DNA from: an uncultured Succinatimonas sp.
Lineage (GTDB): Bacteria; Pseudomonadota; Gammaproteobacteria; Enterobacterales; Succinivibrionaceae
DNA: 8,699 nucleotides
Direction: 5' to 3'
NCBI GenBank assembly: GCA_900548485.1
Contig: URKL01000067.1
Span: forward strand, 1 to 8,699
Below the pieces are notes generated by a model. It worked only from the letters and a program-made list of their open reading frames with translations. It ran no database searches and was not told the origin of the DNA. Position numbers and translations under genes: made by a program. Shown in pieces: positions 1 to 6,439 of this stretch (within the stretch, counting starts at the first letter, position 1; each line of letters opens with the position of its first letter).

Positions 1-1
1 G

Positions 2-700
2 GATACTGACCTCTTCAAAAAGATCAATGCACGTCTTGAAAACTGCAAAAGCCTTATGATCCAGTCAGAGTTTAAGGGATTAAAACCTGATGATTTTAAG
101 GTAGTCTCTGAGCATATTGAAAAGCATTTTGGTAAGGGGCAGCGTTTATGTAGCCTCTTTGGAGTGGAGGTTATTCATATTCCACCTTCAGAGGATCATC
201 CTTACAATAAGCTTATTTCTTGTGGCTTAGGCGCTAAACTTTTAAATGTTCCTAATGGTTTTGATAAAAAACTCAATGCTCATTTAGAACTTTGCTTATT
301 CTTACCTAAAGATTATCGTTTTACTCAAGATAAGGATAAGGACTGGCCTGTTTATTTACTTCTCCAGATGATTCGTCATGTTATTGGTGCGCTAAATTTC
401 ATTGGTTTTGGTTATTACATCAAGGAAGAACCAAGTTTAGCTCCAAGCACCGCTTATGATGGTGTCATGCTTACTGCTTTAGGAGATTATGCAGGTGAGT
501 GTCAGGCGGTTAATTTAAACGATGGTTCAACCGTACGCTTTTATCAATTAGTACCGTTACAACCGATGGAAACTCGCTATCGTATGCATCATACTGCAAT
601 TGAACTTTTACGTCTTTTTGAACGTGAGCGCATAGTTTTAACTCCATTTATCACAGCTAGACCAGATGTTTGTTGCGGACCTGAGGCTATGAGCGTATAA
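2..700 (+). CDS. Suppressor of fused (SUFU) domain protein, 5'-truncated by the window edge
   Basis: The protein resembles bacterial members of the SUFU domain family. Residues below are counted from the ATG at position 56. The family pattern is visible as a HIPPSEDHPYNKLISCGLG strand-turn region (about 41-59), then NVPNGFDKKLNAHLELCLFLP (about 65-85), a WPVYLLLQMIRHV helix (about 97-109), GFGYYI followed by LAPSTAYDGVML (about 117-139), and FYQLVPL (about 162-168). The frame stays open upstream of that ATG to base 2, adding about 18 plausible residues, and the ATG has no Shine-Dalgarno sequence. The real start therefore probably lies outside the window. The molecular function of bacterial SUFU-domain proteins is poorly defined; some occur in polymorphic toxin/immunity loci, but nothing here indicates such a role. 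The stop is 43 bases before ilvI with no terminator hairpin between, so co-transcription with ilvIH is possible. Family call fairly sure; function unknown. Confidence 0.8.
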   Translation, partial: DTDLFKKINARLENCKSLMIQSEFKGLKPDDFKVVSEHIEKHFGKGQRLCSLFGVEVIHIPPSEDHPYNKLISCGLGAKLLNVPNGFDKKLNAHLELCLFLPKDYRFTQDKDKDWPVYLLLQMIRHVIGALNFIGFGYYIKEEPSLAPSTAYDGVMLTALGDYAGECQAVNLNDGSTVRFYQLVPLQPMETRYRMHHTAIELLRLFERERIVLTPFITARPDVCCGPEAMSV

Positions 701-743
701 AAGAATAATGTGTTAGCTTTTTAATAGATTTACGGAATATCTT

Positions 744-2468
744 ATGGAACAGTTAAATGGAGCGGCGCAGGTAGTAAGATGCTTAGAGGATCTTGGCGTC
801 ACTGAGATCTTCGGCTATCCGGGGGCTGCTGTAACCGATATTTATGACGAACTTTATGATTCAAAGAAAATTCACCACACTTTAGCTCGTCACGAGCAAG
901 GTGCTGTGCATATGGCCGACGGTTTTGCAAGATCTACAGGTAAAGTAGGTGTAGCAATGGTAACCTCAGGCCCTGGCGCTACTAATACAGTAACGGCTTT
1001 AGCTACAGCTTATGGTGATTCTATTCCTTTAGTATTGATTACAGGTCAGGTTAAAACTTCCCTAATTGGTACAGATGCCTTTCAGGAAGTTGATACTATG
1101 GGTGTTACCCGTCCTGTAGTTAAATATAGTTTCTTATGTAAAAAGCCTGAGGATATTGTAGTAAATCTGCGCAAGGCTTTTTATATTGCTTCCACAGGAC
1201 GTAAGGGACCTGTAGTAGTTGATATTCCTAAAGATTGTCAAAATCGTCGTTATCTTTTTGATTATTCAAGTGATAGCGAATTACATTTAAGATCTTATAA
1301 TCCTACAATTTTCGGTCATAAAGGACAGGTTAGACGTGCTGCAAGTTTAATTGCCAATGCTAAAAAGCCGGTGATGTTAATTGGTGGTGGCGTTATTCAA
1401 GGCGATGCCTGTGAAGAAGTCTTAAAGTTTGCGCATAAATTATCTTTGCCTGTATGCTCAACTTTAATGGGTATTTCAGGTTTCCCCGCAAGCGATCCTT
1501 TATGGCTTGGTATGCTCGGTATGCATGGTCTTTATGAGGCTAATGAGACTATGCATAATTCGGACGTTATTTTTGCTGTTGGTGCACGATTTGCCGATCG
1601 TGCTACTAATAATGTACAAAAATTCTGTCCTAATGCTACGGTAATTCATATTGATGTCGATCCAGCTTCAATCTCTAAGACTATTCAGGCTGATATCCCG
1701 ATTGTAGGCGATGCTAAGACTGTTATGCATCAAATCAATGAAGCTTTAGATGAAATTGAGATTGGAGAGCAAAGTCGCTTAGATCCGTGGTGGGAGCAGA
1801 TAAAGGCCTTTAAGCAGAAAGATTGCCTAAAGTATAAGAAATATGATGGCATCATTAGACCTCAGGAAGCAATTGAGGTGATAAGCCACTTAAGTAAGCA
1901 ATATCATCCGTATGTTACTACCGATGTAGGTCAGCATCAGATGTTTACAGCTCAATACTTTAAATTTGATACACCGCGTCATTTTATGACCTCAGGTGGT
2001 TTAGGCACCATGGGCTTTGGTTTCCCGGCAGCTATCGGTGCACAATTAGCTATGCCAGATGCTACTGTTATGTGTATTACTGGTGATGGCAGTTTCCAGA
2101 TGAATATGCAAGAGTTGGCTGTATGCCGTAAACTTAAGTTACCTCTTAAAGTATTTATTTTAAATAACAGTGTCTTAGGTATGGTAAGACAGTTCCAAAC
2201 TGTTTTCTATAACAGCCGCTATAGCGCTACTATCCTAGATGGAAACCCTGATTTCTTGACCATTGCTAAGGCTTATGGATTTAAAGGATATCGTATTTCT
2301 GATGAGTCTAAGCTCGAGGAGACTATAGCTGAGGTCTTATCTTTAAAGGATGAGTTTGTCTTAGTAGATATCATTACCGATACAAATACTAAGGTTATGC
2401 CGTGGCAACGTGCTGATGGCTCCATGATTGACATGATGTTAAATGATGAGCAAAAGGAGGAAAAATAG
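744..2468 (+). CDS. ilvI: Acetolactate synthase large (catalytic) subunit, AHAS III type
   Basis: Thiamine-diphosphate and FAD enzyme that condenses two pyruvates to 2-acetolactate, or pyruvate and 2-ketobutyrate to 2-aceto-2-hydroxybutyrate; cytosolic first common step of branched-chain amino-acid synthesis. Length is 574 aa, the same as E. coli IlvI. The N-terminal ThDP pyrimidine domain (about 1-165) carries the catalytic Glu51 in RHEQGAVHMADG and the SGPGATN loop (75-81). The central FAD domain (about 190-340) has RSYNPT, GMLGMHG and TMHNSDVIFAVGARF, all very like IlvI. The C-terminal ThDP domain (about 370-545) has GDGS at 447-450 and NN at 474-475, the Mg/ThDP motif. Two positions differ from the usual sequence: PGG is PGA (Ala28), and the Trp of VxQW is Phe484. 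The ATG has only a weak GGA (734-736) as ribosome site. Its stop directly abuts the ilvH start. No leader-peptide attenuator fits in the 43-base gap upstream, so transcription may come from the SUFU gene or a promoter inside it. Confidence 0.96.
   Translation: MEQLNGAAQVVRCLEDLGVTEIFGYPGAAVTDIYDELYDSKKIHHTLARHEQGAVHMADGFARSTGKVGVAMVTSGPGATNTVTALATAYGDSIPLVLITGQVKTSLIGTDAFQEVDTMGVTRPVVKYSFLCKKPEDIVVNLRKAFYIASTGRKGPVVVDIPKDCQNRRYLFDYSSDSELHLRSYNPTIFGHKGQVRRAASLIANAKKPVMLIGGGVIQGDACEEVLKFAHKLSLPVCSTLMGISGFPASDPLWLGMLGMHGLYEANETMHNSDVIFAVGARFADRATNNVQKFCPNATVIHIDVDPASISKTIQADIPIVGDAKTVMHQINEALDEIEIGEQSRLDPWWEQIKAFKQKDCLKYKKYDGIIRPQEAIEVISHLSKQYHPYVTTDVGQHQMFTAQYFKFDTPRHFMTSGGLGTMGFGFPAAIGAQLAMPDATVMCITGDGSFQMNMQELAVCRKLKLPLKVFILNNSVLGMVRQFQTVFYNSRYSATILDGNPDFLTIAKAYGFKGYRISDESKLEETIAEVLSLKDEFVLVDIITDTNTKVMPWQRADGSMIDMMLNDEQKEEK
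2455..2460 (+). promoter_or_regulatory. Strong Shine-Dalgarno of ilvH inside the ilvI 3' end
   Basis: AGGAGG lies 8 bases before the ilvH ATG at 2469 and is part of the last ilvI codons (KEEK-stop). It fixes the ilvH start and contrasts with the weak site before ilvI. Because the ilvI stop and ilvH start are adjacent (TAGATG), the pair is set up for coupled or independently strong translation of the regulatory subunit. Confidence 0.85.
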
Positions 2469-2972
2469 ATGCGCCACGTAATTTCCATTTTGATTGAAAA
2501 CGAGGCTGGAGCTCTGTCTCGTGTGGTGGGTTTGTTTTCTCAGCGCGGTTACAATATTGAGAGTTTAACTGTAGCTCCAACTGATGATAAAACTTTATCT
2601 CGTTGTACTATTTCTACCGAAGGCTCATCTGATGAGGCTGAGCAGATTACCAAACAATTGCATAAATTAGTCTGTGTTTTGCGTGTATCTGCTTTACATG
2701 AAGAGGCTGAAGGCGGTTTAGAGCGTGAGATGGTTTTAGTTAAGATCAGTACCCCAAATCGCAATATCCGTGAAGAGGTTAAGACCTTAGCTGAGATTTT
2801 CAATGCTAAGATCATCGACGTCAATGCTGATATCTTTACAATTGAGTATGTTGGTTCCTCTTCTGAAACTGACAATATGTTACAGACCTTAAAGAAGCTT
2901 ACCGAGATTATCGAGGTAGTGCGTTCTGGCGTTTTAGGTATTGCTAAAGGTAGCCACTGCATGCGTGGTTAA
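2469..2972 (+). CDS. ilvH: Acetolactate synthase small (regulatory) subunit
   Basis: Regulatory subunit that binds the catalytic subunit, stimulates it and gives valine feedback inhibition. The 167 aa are close to E. coli IlvH (163 aa). The N-terminal ACT domain (about 2-77) contains ENEAGALSRVVGLFSQRGYNIESL. Asn11, Gly14 and Asn29, positions known in E. coli IlvH to affect valine binding or sensitivity, are all present, so feedback control is probably intact. The C-terminal dimer-type domain (about 84-160) has REMVLVKI, AEIFNAKIIDV and the EVVRSGVLGIAKG end. It starts right after the ilvI stop, in a two-gene unit. The stop TAA shares the TTAA at 2969-2972 with the convergent rmuC stop. Identification is secure. 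Confidence 0.96.
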   Translation: MRHVISILIENEAGALSRVVGLFSQRGYNIESLTVAPTDDKTLSRCTISTEGSSDEAEQITKQLHKLVCVLRVSALHEEAEGGLEREMVLVKISTPNRNIREEVKTLAEIFNAKIIDVNADIFTIEYVGSSSETDNMLQTLKKLTEIIEVVRSGVLGIAKGSHCMRG

Positions 2973-4390
2973 GCATCTGTAACTTCTAAGCCCTCCTGTT
3001 CTAAAACTTGGGGGGCTTTTACTGAAAAGTTTTGTAATTGTCCTTCTAAATTTCCTTTGCCACCGCGTAGACGGTTATTTAAAACCTCAAGGCTAGAACT
3101 TAAAGAAGCCTCTTTTTTCTGTACATCTTCAAGCGCATTTAATACCTGTGAAAATTTAGCATATATCTGTTGAGCTTCAGAAGCTAAGGCACGAATGCGT
3201 TCATTTTGCTTAGATAATACCCATAAATTAGCCACAACTCTTAGGGCTGGTAATAGGCTTGAAGGGGAAACTAAATAGATATTATTCTGTGAAGCCTCAT
3301 CATATAAAGTAGTATCTTTATTTATAGCTAAGAAAAGAGCACCATCAATAGGTACAAACATAAAGACAAATGATGGAGAATTTAGGCTTTTATAGTTGCT
3401 ATAGTCGCGTTTCTTAAGTCCTTGAATATGGTTTTTTAATGAGGAAATATGCGCTTTGAGGGCATTGTCTTTCTCATCCTTATCAGTTGCATTCATAAAA
3501 TTTGTATAGGCTGTAAGTGAGCATTTAGCATCAATAATCAGACAATGATTTTGTGGCAATCTGATAATCGCATCAGGACGGCCGTTTTCACCTTGATAGC
3601 GAATTCCAGCAACTTCGCGCTCGTATTCAATTCCTAAGGTTAAGCCAGAGTTTTCTAAAACGCGTTCTAATTGTAATTCACCCCACATACCTTGAGATTT
3701 ACCACCGGCACTTAAGGCTAAACTTAAATCTAAAGCTTGCTTTGATAAAACAGTTTGGCTCTCTTGAAGCTTTTTAAGCTCAGTAAGCAAAGCTCCTGAT
3801 TGACTTGCTCCTTGGTTTTGACTTTGGGTTAAAAATCTTCTGAATATCTCAAGCTCTTCCTTTAAAGGAGCAACATTTTTTTGAAAATTGATCCGCTCTT
3901 GATTGCTAAGTTCTGAGGCTGTAGCTTTAAGCATTTGTTGACCTAAGATAGTAAGTCTATTTTTAAGTTCTTCATCGCGTTCTTGAGCTTTTAGTCTATC
4001 ATCTTCGCGCATTTGCTTTTCTGCATCTAAGGCAGCGCCGGCAGCTGACATAGCCTCTCTTAAATCTGCAGCTTCATTGCTTAAGTCATCAAGTTTATTT
4101 TGAAGTTTTTTATTATTGTCTAAGATAAGATTACGCTCTCCACTTAAAGCAGCATAATTTTCCCTAAGATTTGCGTGTTCTTGTCTTAAACTTTCAAAGT
4201 TATGTTCATATTTATTTAGGTTTTGCTTTAAAGCTAAGTTTTCTTGTTCCTTTTGCATAAGCGCTTGCTTTAAAAGACGAGGCTCTTGCTTACCATGAAA
4301 AAGGCTATAGCTTAAATAAATTACTATACCTATCATACCAAGTAAGGAAAAAAGCAAGATAAAATCGAAAGTGGATAAATGTAGATTCAT
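2969..4390 (-). CDS. rmuC: RmuC family DNA recombination protein
   Basis: RmuC is known to limit inversion between short inverted repeats in E. coli and is thought to act as a nuclease-like protein on DNA structures. From the ATG at 4390 it has 473 aa, near the E. coli size. It shows an N-terminal membrane helix (about 8-27), a long charged coiled-coil (about 40-165, rich in Leu, Lys, Glu and Gln), then the conserved core: GMWGELQLERVLE (about 234-246), RPDAIIRLP (about 271-279) and LIIDAKCSLTAY (about 284-295). The D...IDAK arrangement is the PD-(D/E)XK-like part of the family. A longer reading from a TTG at 4405 is open, but the best promoter would put transcription start near 4411, leaving almost no leader for it; neither start has a good ribosome site, and ATG 4390 is preferred. 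The stop overlaps the ilvH stop. It follows ilvD on the same strand but has its own promoter. Confidence 0.92.
   Translation of the reverse strand: MNLHLSTFDFILLFSLLGMIGIVIYLSYSLFHGKQEPRLLKQALMQKEQENLALKQNLNKYEHNFESLRQEHANLRENYAALSGERNLILDNNKKLQNKLDDLSNEAADLREAMSAAGAALDAEKQMREDDRLKAQERDEELKNRLTILGQQMLKATASELSNQERINFQKNVAPLKEELEIFRRFLTQSQNQGASQSGALLTELKKLQESQTVLSKQALDLSLALSAGGKSQGMWGELQLERVLENSGLTLGIEYEREVAGIRYQGENGRPDAIIRLPQNHCLIIDAKCSLTAYTNFMNATDKDEKDNALKAHISSLKNHIQGLKKRDYSNYKSLNSPSFVFMFVPIDGALFLAINKDTTLYDEASQNNIYLVSPSSLLPALRVVANLWVLSKQNERIRALASEAQQIYAKFSQVLNALEDVQKKEASLSSSLEVLNNRLRGGKGNLEGQLQNFSVKAPQVLEQEGLEVTDA
2988..3021 (+). terminator. Probable rho-independent terminator of ilvIH, inside the rmuC 3' coding end
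   Basis: AAGCCCTCC (2988-2996) pairs with GGGGGGCTT (3010-3018) to give a 9-bp GC-rich stem with one G-U pair and a 13-base loop, followed on the plus strand by TTTT (3017-3020). It lies 15 bases after the ilvH stop, where an ilvIH terminator is expected. It falls in codons for the last residues of rmuC because the two genes leave no intergenic space. The loop is longer and the T-run shorter than ideal, so efficiency is uncertain. Confidence 0.55.
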
Positions 4391-4417
4391 GATTCTTATA
4401 CTCAAAAATTTTTTTTA

Positions 4418-4426
4418 AGTATAGCA
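4418..4426 (-). promoter_or_regulatory. Extended -10 promoter of rmuC
   Basis: On the minus strand the sequence reads TGCTATACT: a TATAAT-like hexamer with 5 of 6 matches, preceded by TGN as in extended -10 promoters. No good -35 is seen at 16-18 bases, which extended -10 promoters tolerate. Transcription would begin near 4411, about 20 bases before the ATG at 4390. Confidence 0.5.
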
Positions 4427-4434
4427 AAAGAAAA

Positions 4435-4460
4435 GAAATCACGTAGTAGTACATGATTTC
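4435..4460 (-). repeat. Stem-loop with T-rich tail between ilvD and rmuC
   Basis: Positions 4435-4444 and 4451-4460 pair over 10 bp around a 6-base loop. As minus-strand RNA every position pairs, with one U-G; as plus strand there is one mismatch. On the minus strand the stem is followed by TTTTCTTTT, so it may act as a second, weaker terminator for ilvD readthrough just before the rmuC promoter. Confidence 0.45.
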
Positions 4461-4470
4461 TCTGTGAATG

Positions 4471-4496
4471 TATTCCACCTTTAAGGTGGTGGAGTA
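4471..4496. repeat. Palindrome resembling a decayed IS200/IS605-type end
   Basis: Two foldings are possible: CCACCTT/AAGGTGG (4475-4481 with 4483-4489), or a longer stem pairing TATTCCACC (4471-4479) with GGTGGAGTA (4488-4496) around an 8-base loop with one G-T. It has no T-run and lies between two other hairpins, so it is not an evident terminator. The layout (a pyrimidine-rich arm, short loop, purine-rich arm ending GGAG, then TATGGTTAA) resembles the terminal hairpins of IS605-type elements, such as the one at the window's right end. No transposase remnant was recognised next to it. Confidence 0.4.
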
Positions 4497-4507
4497 TGGT
4501 TAAAGAT

Positions 4508-4536
4508 AAAAGCTCTAGTTTTACTAGAGCTTTTTT
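4508..4536 (-). terminator. Terminator of ilvD (looks bidirectional)
   Basis: AGCTCTAGT (4511-4519) and ACTAGAGCT (4523-4531) form a perfect 9-bp stem with a 3-base loop, extendable by A-T pairs to 4508 and 4534. On the minus strand it is followed by TTTTAT and begins 10 bases after the ilvD stop. On the plus strand a run of T (4531-4536) also follows, so it could stop transcription in both directions. Confidence 0.85.
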
Positions 4537-4545
4537 AGGAGGCTA

Positions 4546-6231
4546 TTAATCGCGAGTCTTAATTACCGCACCTTCGCTAGCGCTAGCGCAGCTGTGACGG
4601 TAATGATAGAGATAACCTTCAGCCTTATTGGTATGATCCTCAGCACCTTCCTTACGGCGAGCTTCAAAATCAACCTCAGCTTCTATAACACCAGTATCAA
4701 CATTGACGTGAATAATATCGCCATCGCGTAAATACTTGATAGGACCGTCATCATAAGCCTCAGGACAGATATGACCAACAAAGCAACCATTATTAGAACC
4801 AGAGAAGCGACCATCGGTGATAACACAGACTTTAGAACCTAACTTCATACCTACTAATAATTTCATGGCTTTGTATTGCTCAGGCATGCCTGGTCCTCCA
4901 CGAGGGCCTGCGTTACGAATAACAACTACATCACCTTCGTGAACCTTTAAGGCACGGATACCGTCTAAGGCATCTTGTTCATTTTCAAAGATTACAGCTC
5001 TACCTGTGAAGTCATGGGCTTCCTCAGGGATAGCAGAAGGCTTAGTTACAGCACCAAGAGGAGCTAAATTACCGTGTAAAATAGCAATACCACTGCAATT
5101 GTGAACAGGCTTGTCTAAAGGTCTGATGCAATCTTGATTGCGATTTTCAGCATATTTATCTAAATTCTGAGCTAAAGTCTCACCAGTCACAGTAATACCT
5201 GTAGTGTCTAAGCGAGAGCGGATCTCCTGCATAATTGCAGGAACGCCACCTGACTCAAAGAAGTCTAAGAGTACGTATTGACCTGCAGGGATCATTGCAA
5301 CTAAGTGTGGAACTTCAGCGGCAATCTTACCAAAGTCTTCTAAGGTAAAGTCTACACGAGCTTCATAAGCGATAGCTAACATGTGTAATACAGCGTTAGT
5401 AGAACCACCAATGGCGGAGTTAACACGAATAGCGTTTTCAATAGAAGCCTTATTGACAATATCACGGATCTTGATGTTCTTACGGACTAAGTCAACAACG
5501 GCAGAACCTGAAGCGAAACCGGCACGCATACGCATTGCATAGACAGCAGGAATTGCGGCAGTACCAGGTAGAGCTAAGCCCATAGCTTCAGCTAAGCAAC
5601 ACATGGTATTAGCAGTACCTAACATAGCGCAAGAGCCGATGGTTGGTACAGCATTGTTTTCTAACCAATCAAATTGCTTTTGAGTAATCTTACCGGACTT
5701 TAAAGAACCCTCAGATTGCTGAATGATGGAGTGATCGATATACTCACCACCATAAGGATTACCTTCTTTCATGCGACCTGGAAGTGCTGGACCACCATTT
5801 ACAAAGACAGTCGGTAAGTTAACGCGTAAAGCGCCTAAGATAAGGCCTGGAACGATTTTATCGCATGAACCTAAGATAACTAAACCGTCTAAACGGTGAG
5901 CCTGAACCATTACTTCAACGTCATTGGCGATAGTCTCACGGCCTGGGAGAATATATTTCATGCCATCATGAGCCATAGCAATGCCGTCGCAAGCACCTAT
6001 AGAAGCAAATTCAACAGGAGTACCGCCATTGGCAAATACACCTTCTTTAACGCGTTCAGCTAACTCTTTTAAAATATTGTGACCTGGGCAGATCTCATTG
6101 AAGGTATTTACAATACCAATAAGAGGCTTTTTAAGTTCAGGATCGGTAAAACCTGAAGCCTTGTATAGAGCTCTAACATTAGCCCATTCAGGGCCATTCA
6201 TAATATCTTGACTGCGAAAAGTAAAATCCAT
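4546..6231 (-). CDS. ilvD: Dihydroxy-acid dehydratase (IlvD/Edd family), short [2Fe-2S]-like form
   Basis: Expected reaction: dehydration of 2,3-dihydroxy-isovalerate or 2,3-dihydroxy-3-methylvalerate to the keto acids, the third common step of valine/isoleucine synthesis. The 561 aa compare with 616 in E. coli. Family signatures are present: DGIAMAHDGM (82-91), the SCDKIVPG box (122-129) with Lys125 at the carbamylated-lysine position, GSCAMLGTANTM (199-210), GGSTNAVLH (275-283), GPRGGPGMPE (442-451) and TDGRFSG (472-478) with the catalytic Ser477. Cys48, Cys123 and Cys201 line up with the three cluster cysteines of [2Fe-2S] dehydratases; E. coli IlvD has Val at the first. The third box lacks the CxGC form common in IlvD and looks somewhat like sugar-acid dehydratases, so an aldonate substrate is a real alternative. 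Proximity to ilvIH favours IlvD. The ATG start agrees with the E. coli N-terminus (RSxxxMxGxxWANVRALYKASG-like); the ribosome site is weak (AGAGA). Confidence 0.87.
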   Translation of the reverse strand: MDFTFRSQDIMNGPEWANVRALYKASGFTDPELKKPLIGIVNTFNEICPGHNILKELAERVKEGVFANGGTPVEFASIGACDGIAMAHDGMKYILPGRETIANDVEVMVQAHRLDGLVILGSCDKIVPGLILGALRVNLPTVFVNGGPALPGRMKEGNPYGGEYIDHSIIQQSEGSLKSGKITQKQFDWLENNAVPTIGSCAMLGTANTMCCLAEAMGLALPGTAAIPAVYAMRMRAGFASGSAVVDLVRKNIKIRDIVNKASIENAIRVNSAIGGSTNAVLHMLAIAYEARVDFTLEDFGKIAAEVPHLVAMIPAGQYVLLDFFESGGVPAIMQEIRSRLDTTGITVTGETLAQNLDKYAENRNQDCIRPLDKPVHNCSGIAILHGNLAPLGAVTKPSAIPEEAHDFTGRAVIFENEQDALDGIRALKVHEGDVVVIRNAGPRGGPGMPEQYKAMKLLVGMKLGSKVCVITDGRFSGSNNGCFVGHICPEAYDDGPIKYLRDGDIIHVNVDTGVIEAEVDFEARRKEGAEDHTNKAEGYLYHYRHSCASASEGAVIKTRD

Positions 6232-6262
6232 AGTGTTCTCTAAAGCATATTGTATTTGAGGT

Positions 6263-6278
6263 TGATCTATATAGATCA
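6263..6278. promoter_or_regulatory. Perfect 16-bp palindrome upstream of ilvD: candidate operator
   Basis: TGATCTATATAGATCA is a perfect dyad 31 bases before the ilvD ATG. It sits just downstream of the best -10 hexamer (6294-6299), so a bound repressor could block initiation or elongation. No regulator can be assigned from the sequence. Confidence 0.5.
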
Positions 6279-6293
6279 GTAAATCTTCTTAGG

Positions 6294-6299
6294 ATTATA
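6294..6299 (-). promoter_or_regulatory. Candidate -10 of the ilvD promoter
   Basis: The minus strand reads TATAAT, a perfect match. It lies inside an imperfect inverted repeat AGGATT/AATCCT (6291-6296 and 6305-6310). The -35 position at 16-18 bases has no clear match, so the promoter may need an activator; an imperfect dyad at 6331-6360 (CTATAT/ATATAG flanking GACA-T-TGTC) lies upstream and could be its site. The predicted start near 6287 gives a leader of about 55 bases with no branched-chain-rich leader peptide. Confidence 0.45.
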
Positions 6300-6416
6300 T
6301 ATAAAATCCTGGTATGGTAGATATCTAAAACTATATCCGTGGACATTGTCACAAATATAGGAAATCTTTTATTTTGGCTATGGATTTTTAATATATTTTT
6401 TAGGTTAAAAATATAA

Positions 6417-6432
6417 GGCTCCGTATGGAGCC
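6417..6432 (-). terminator. Rho-independent terminator after yeiH
   Basis: GGCTCC (6417-6422) and GGAGCC (6427-6432) form a perfect GC-rich 6-bp stem with a 4-base loop. On the minus strand it begins 8 bases after the yeiH stop and is followed by TTATATTTTT. It separates yeiH from the ilvD promoter region. Confidence 0.8.
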
Positions 6433-6439
6433 CTGTATT

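Noticed and set aside
2273..2962. Three overlapping minus-strand open frames (2273-2488, 2395-2580, 2549-2962) opposite ilvI/ilvH
   Set aside because: They lie antisense to strongly conserved genes, have no recognisable protein features, and are explained as shadows of the coding strand.
4391..4405. A 5-residue longer rmuC from a TTG start at 4405
   Set aside because: The TTG has no ribosome site and would leave a leader of only about 6 bases from the predicted start; the ATG at 4390 still keeps the full membrane helix.
6232..6290. Leader-peptide attenuator for ilvD
   Set aside because: The predicted leader has no short open frame rich in Val, Leu or Ile codons and no antiterminator/terminator pair.
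6338..6353. CRP-like site in the ilvD upstream region (minus strand TGTGA-N6-CCACG)
   Set aside because: Only one half-site matches well and the other has 3 of 5 bases; too weak to annotate as a CRP site.
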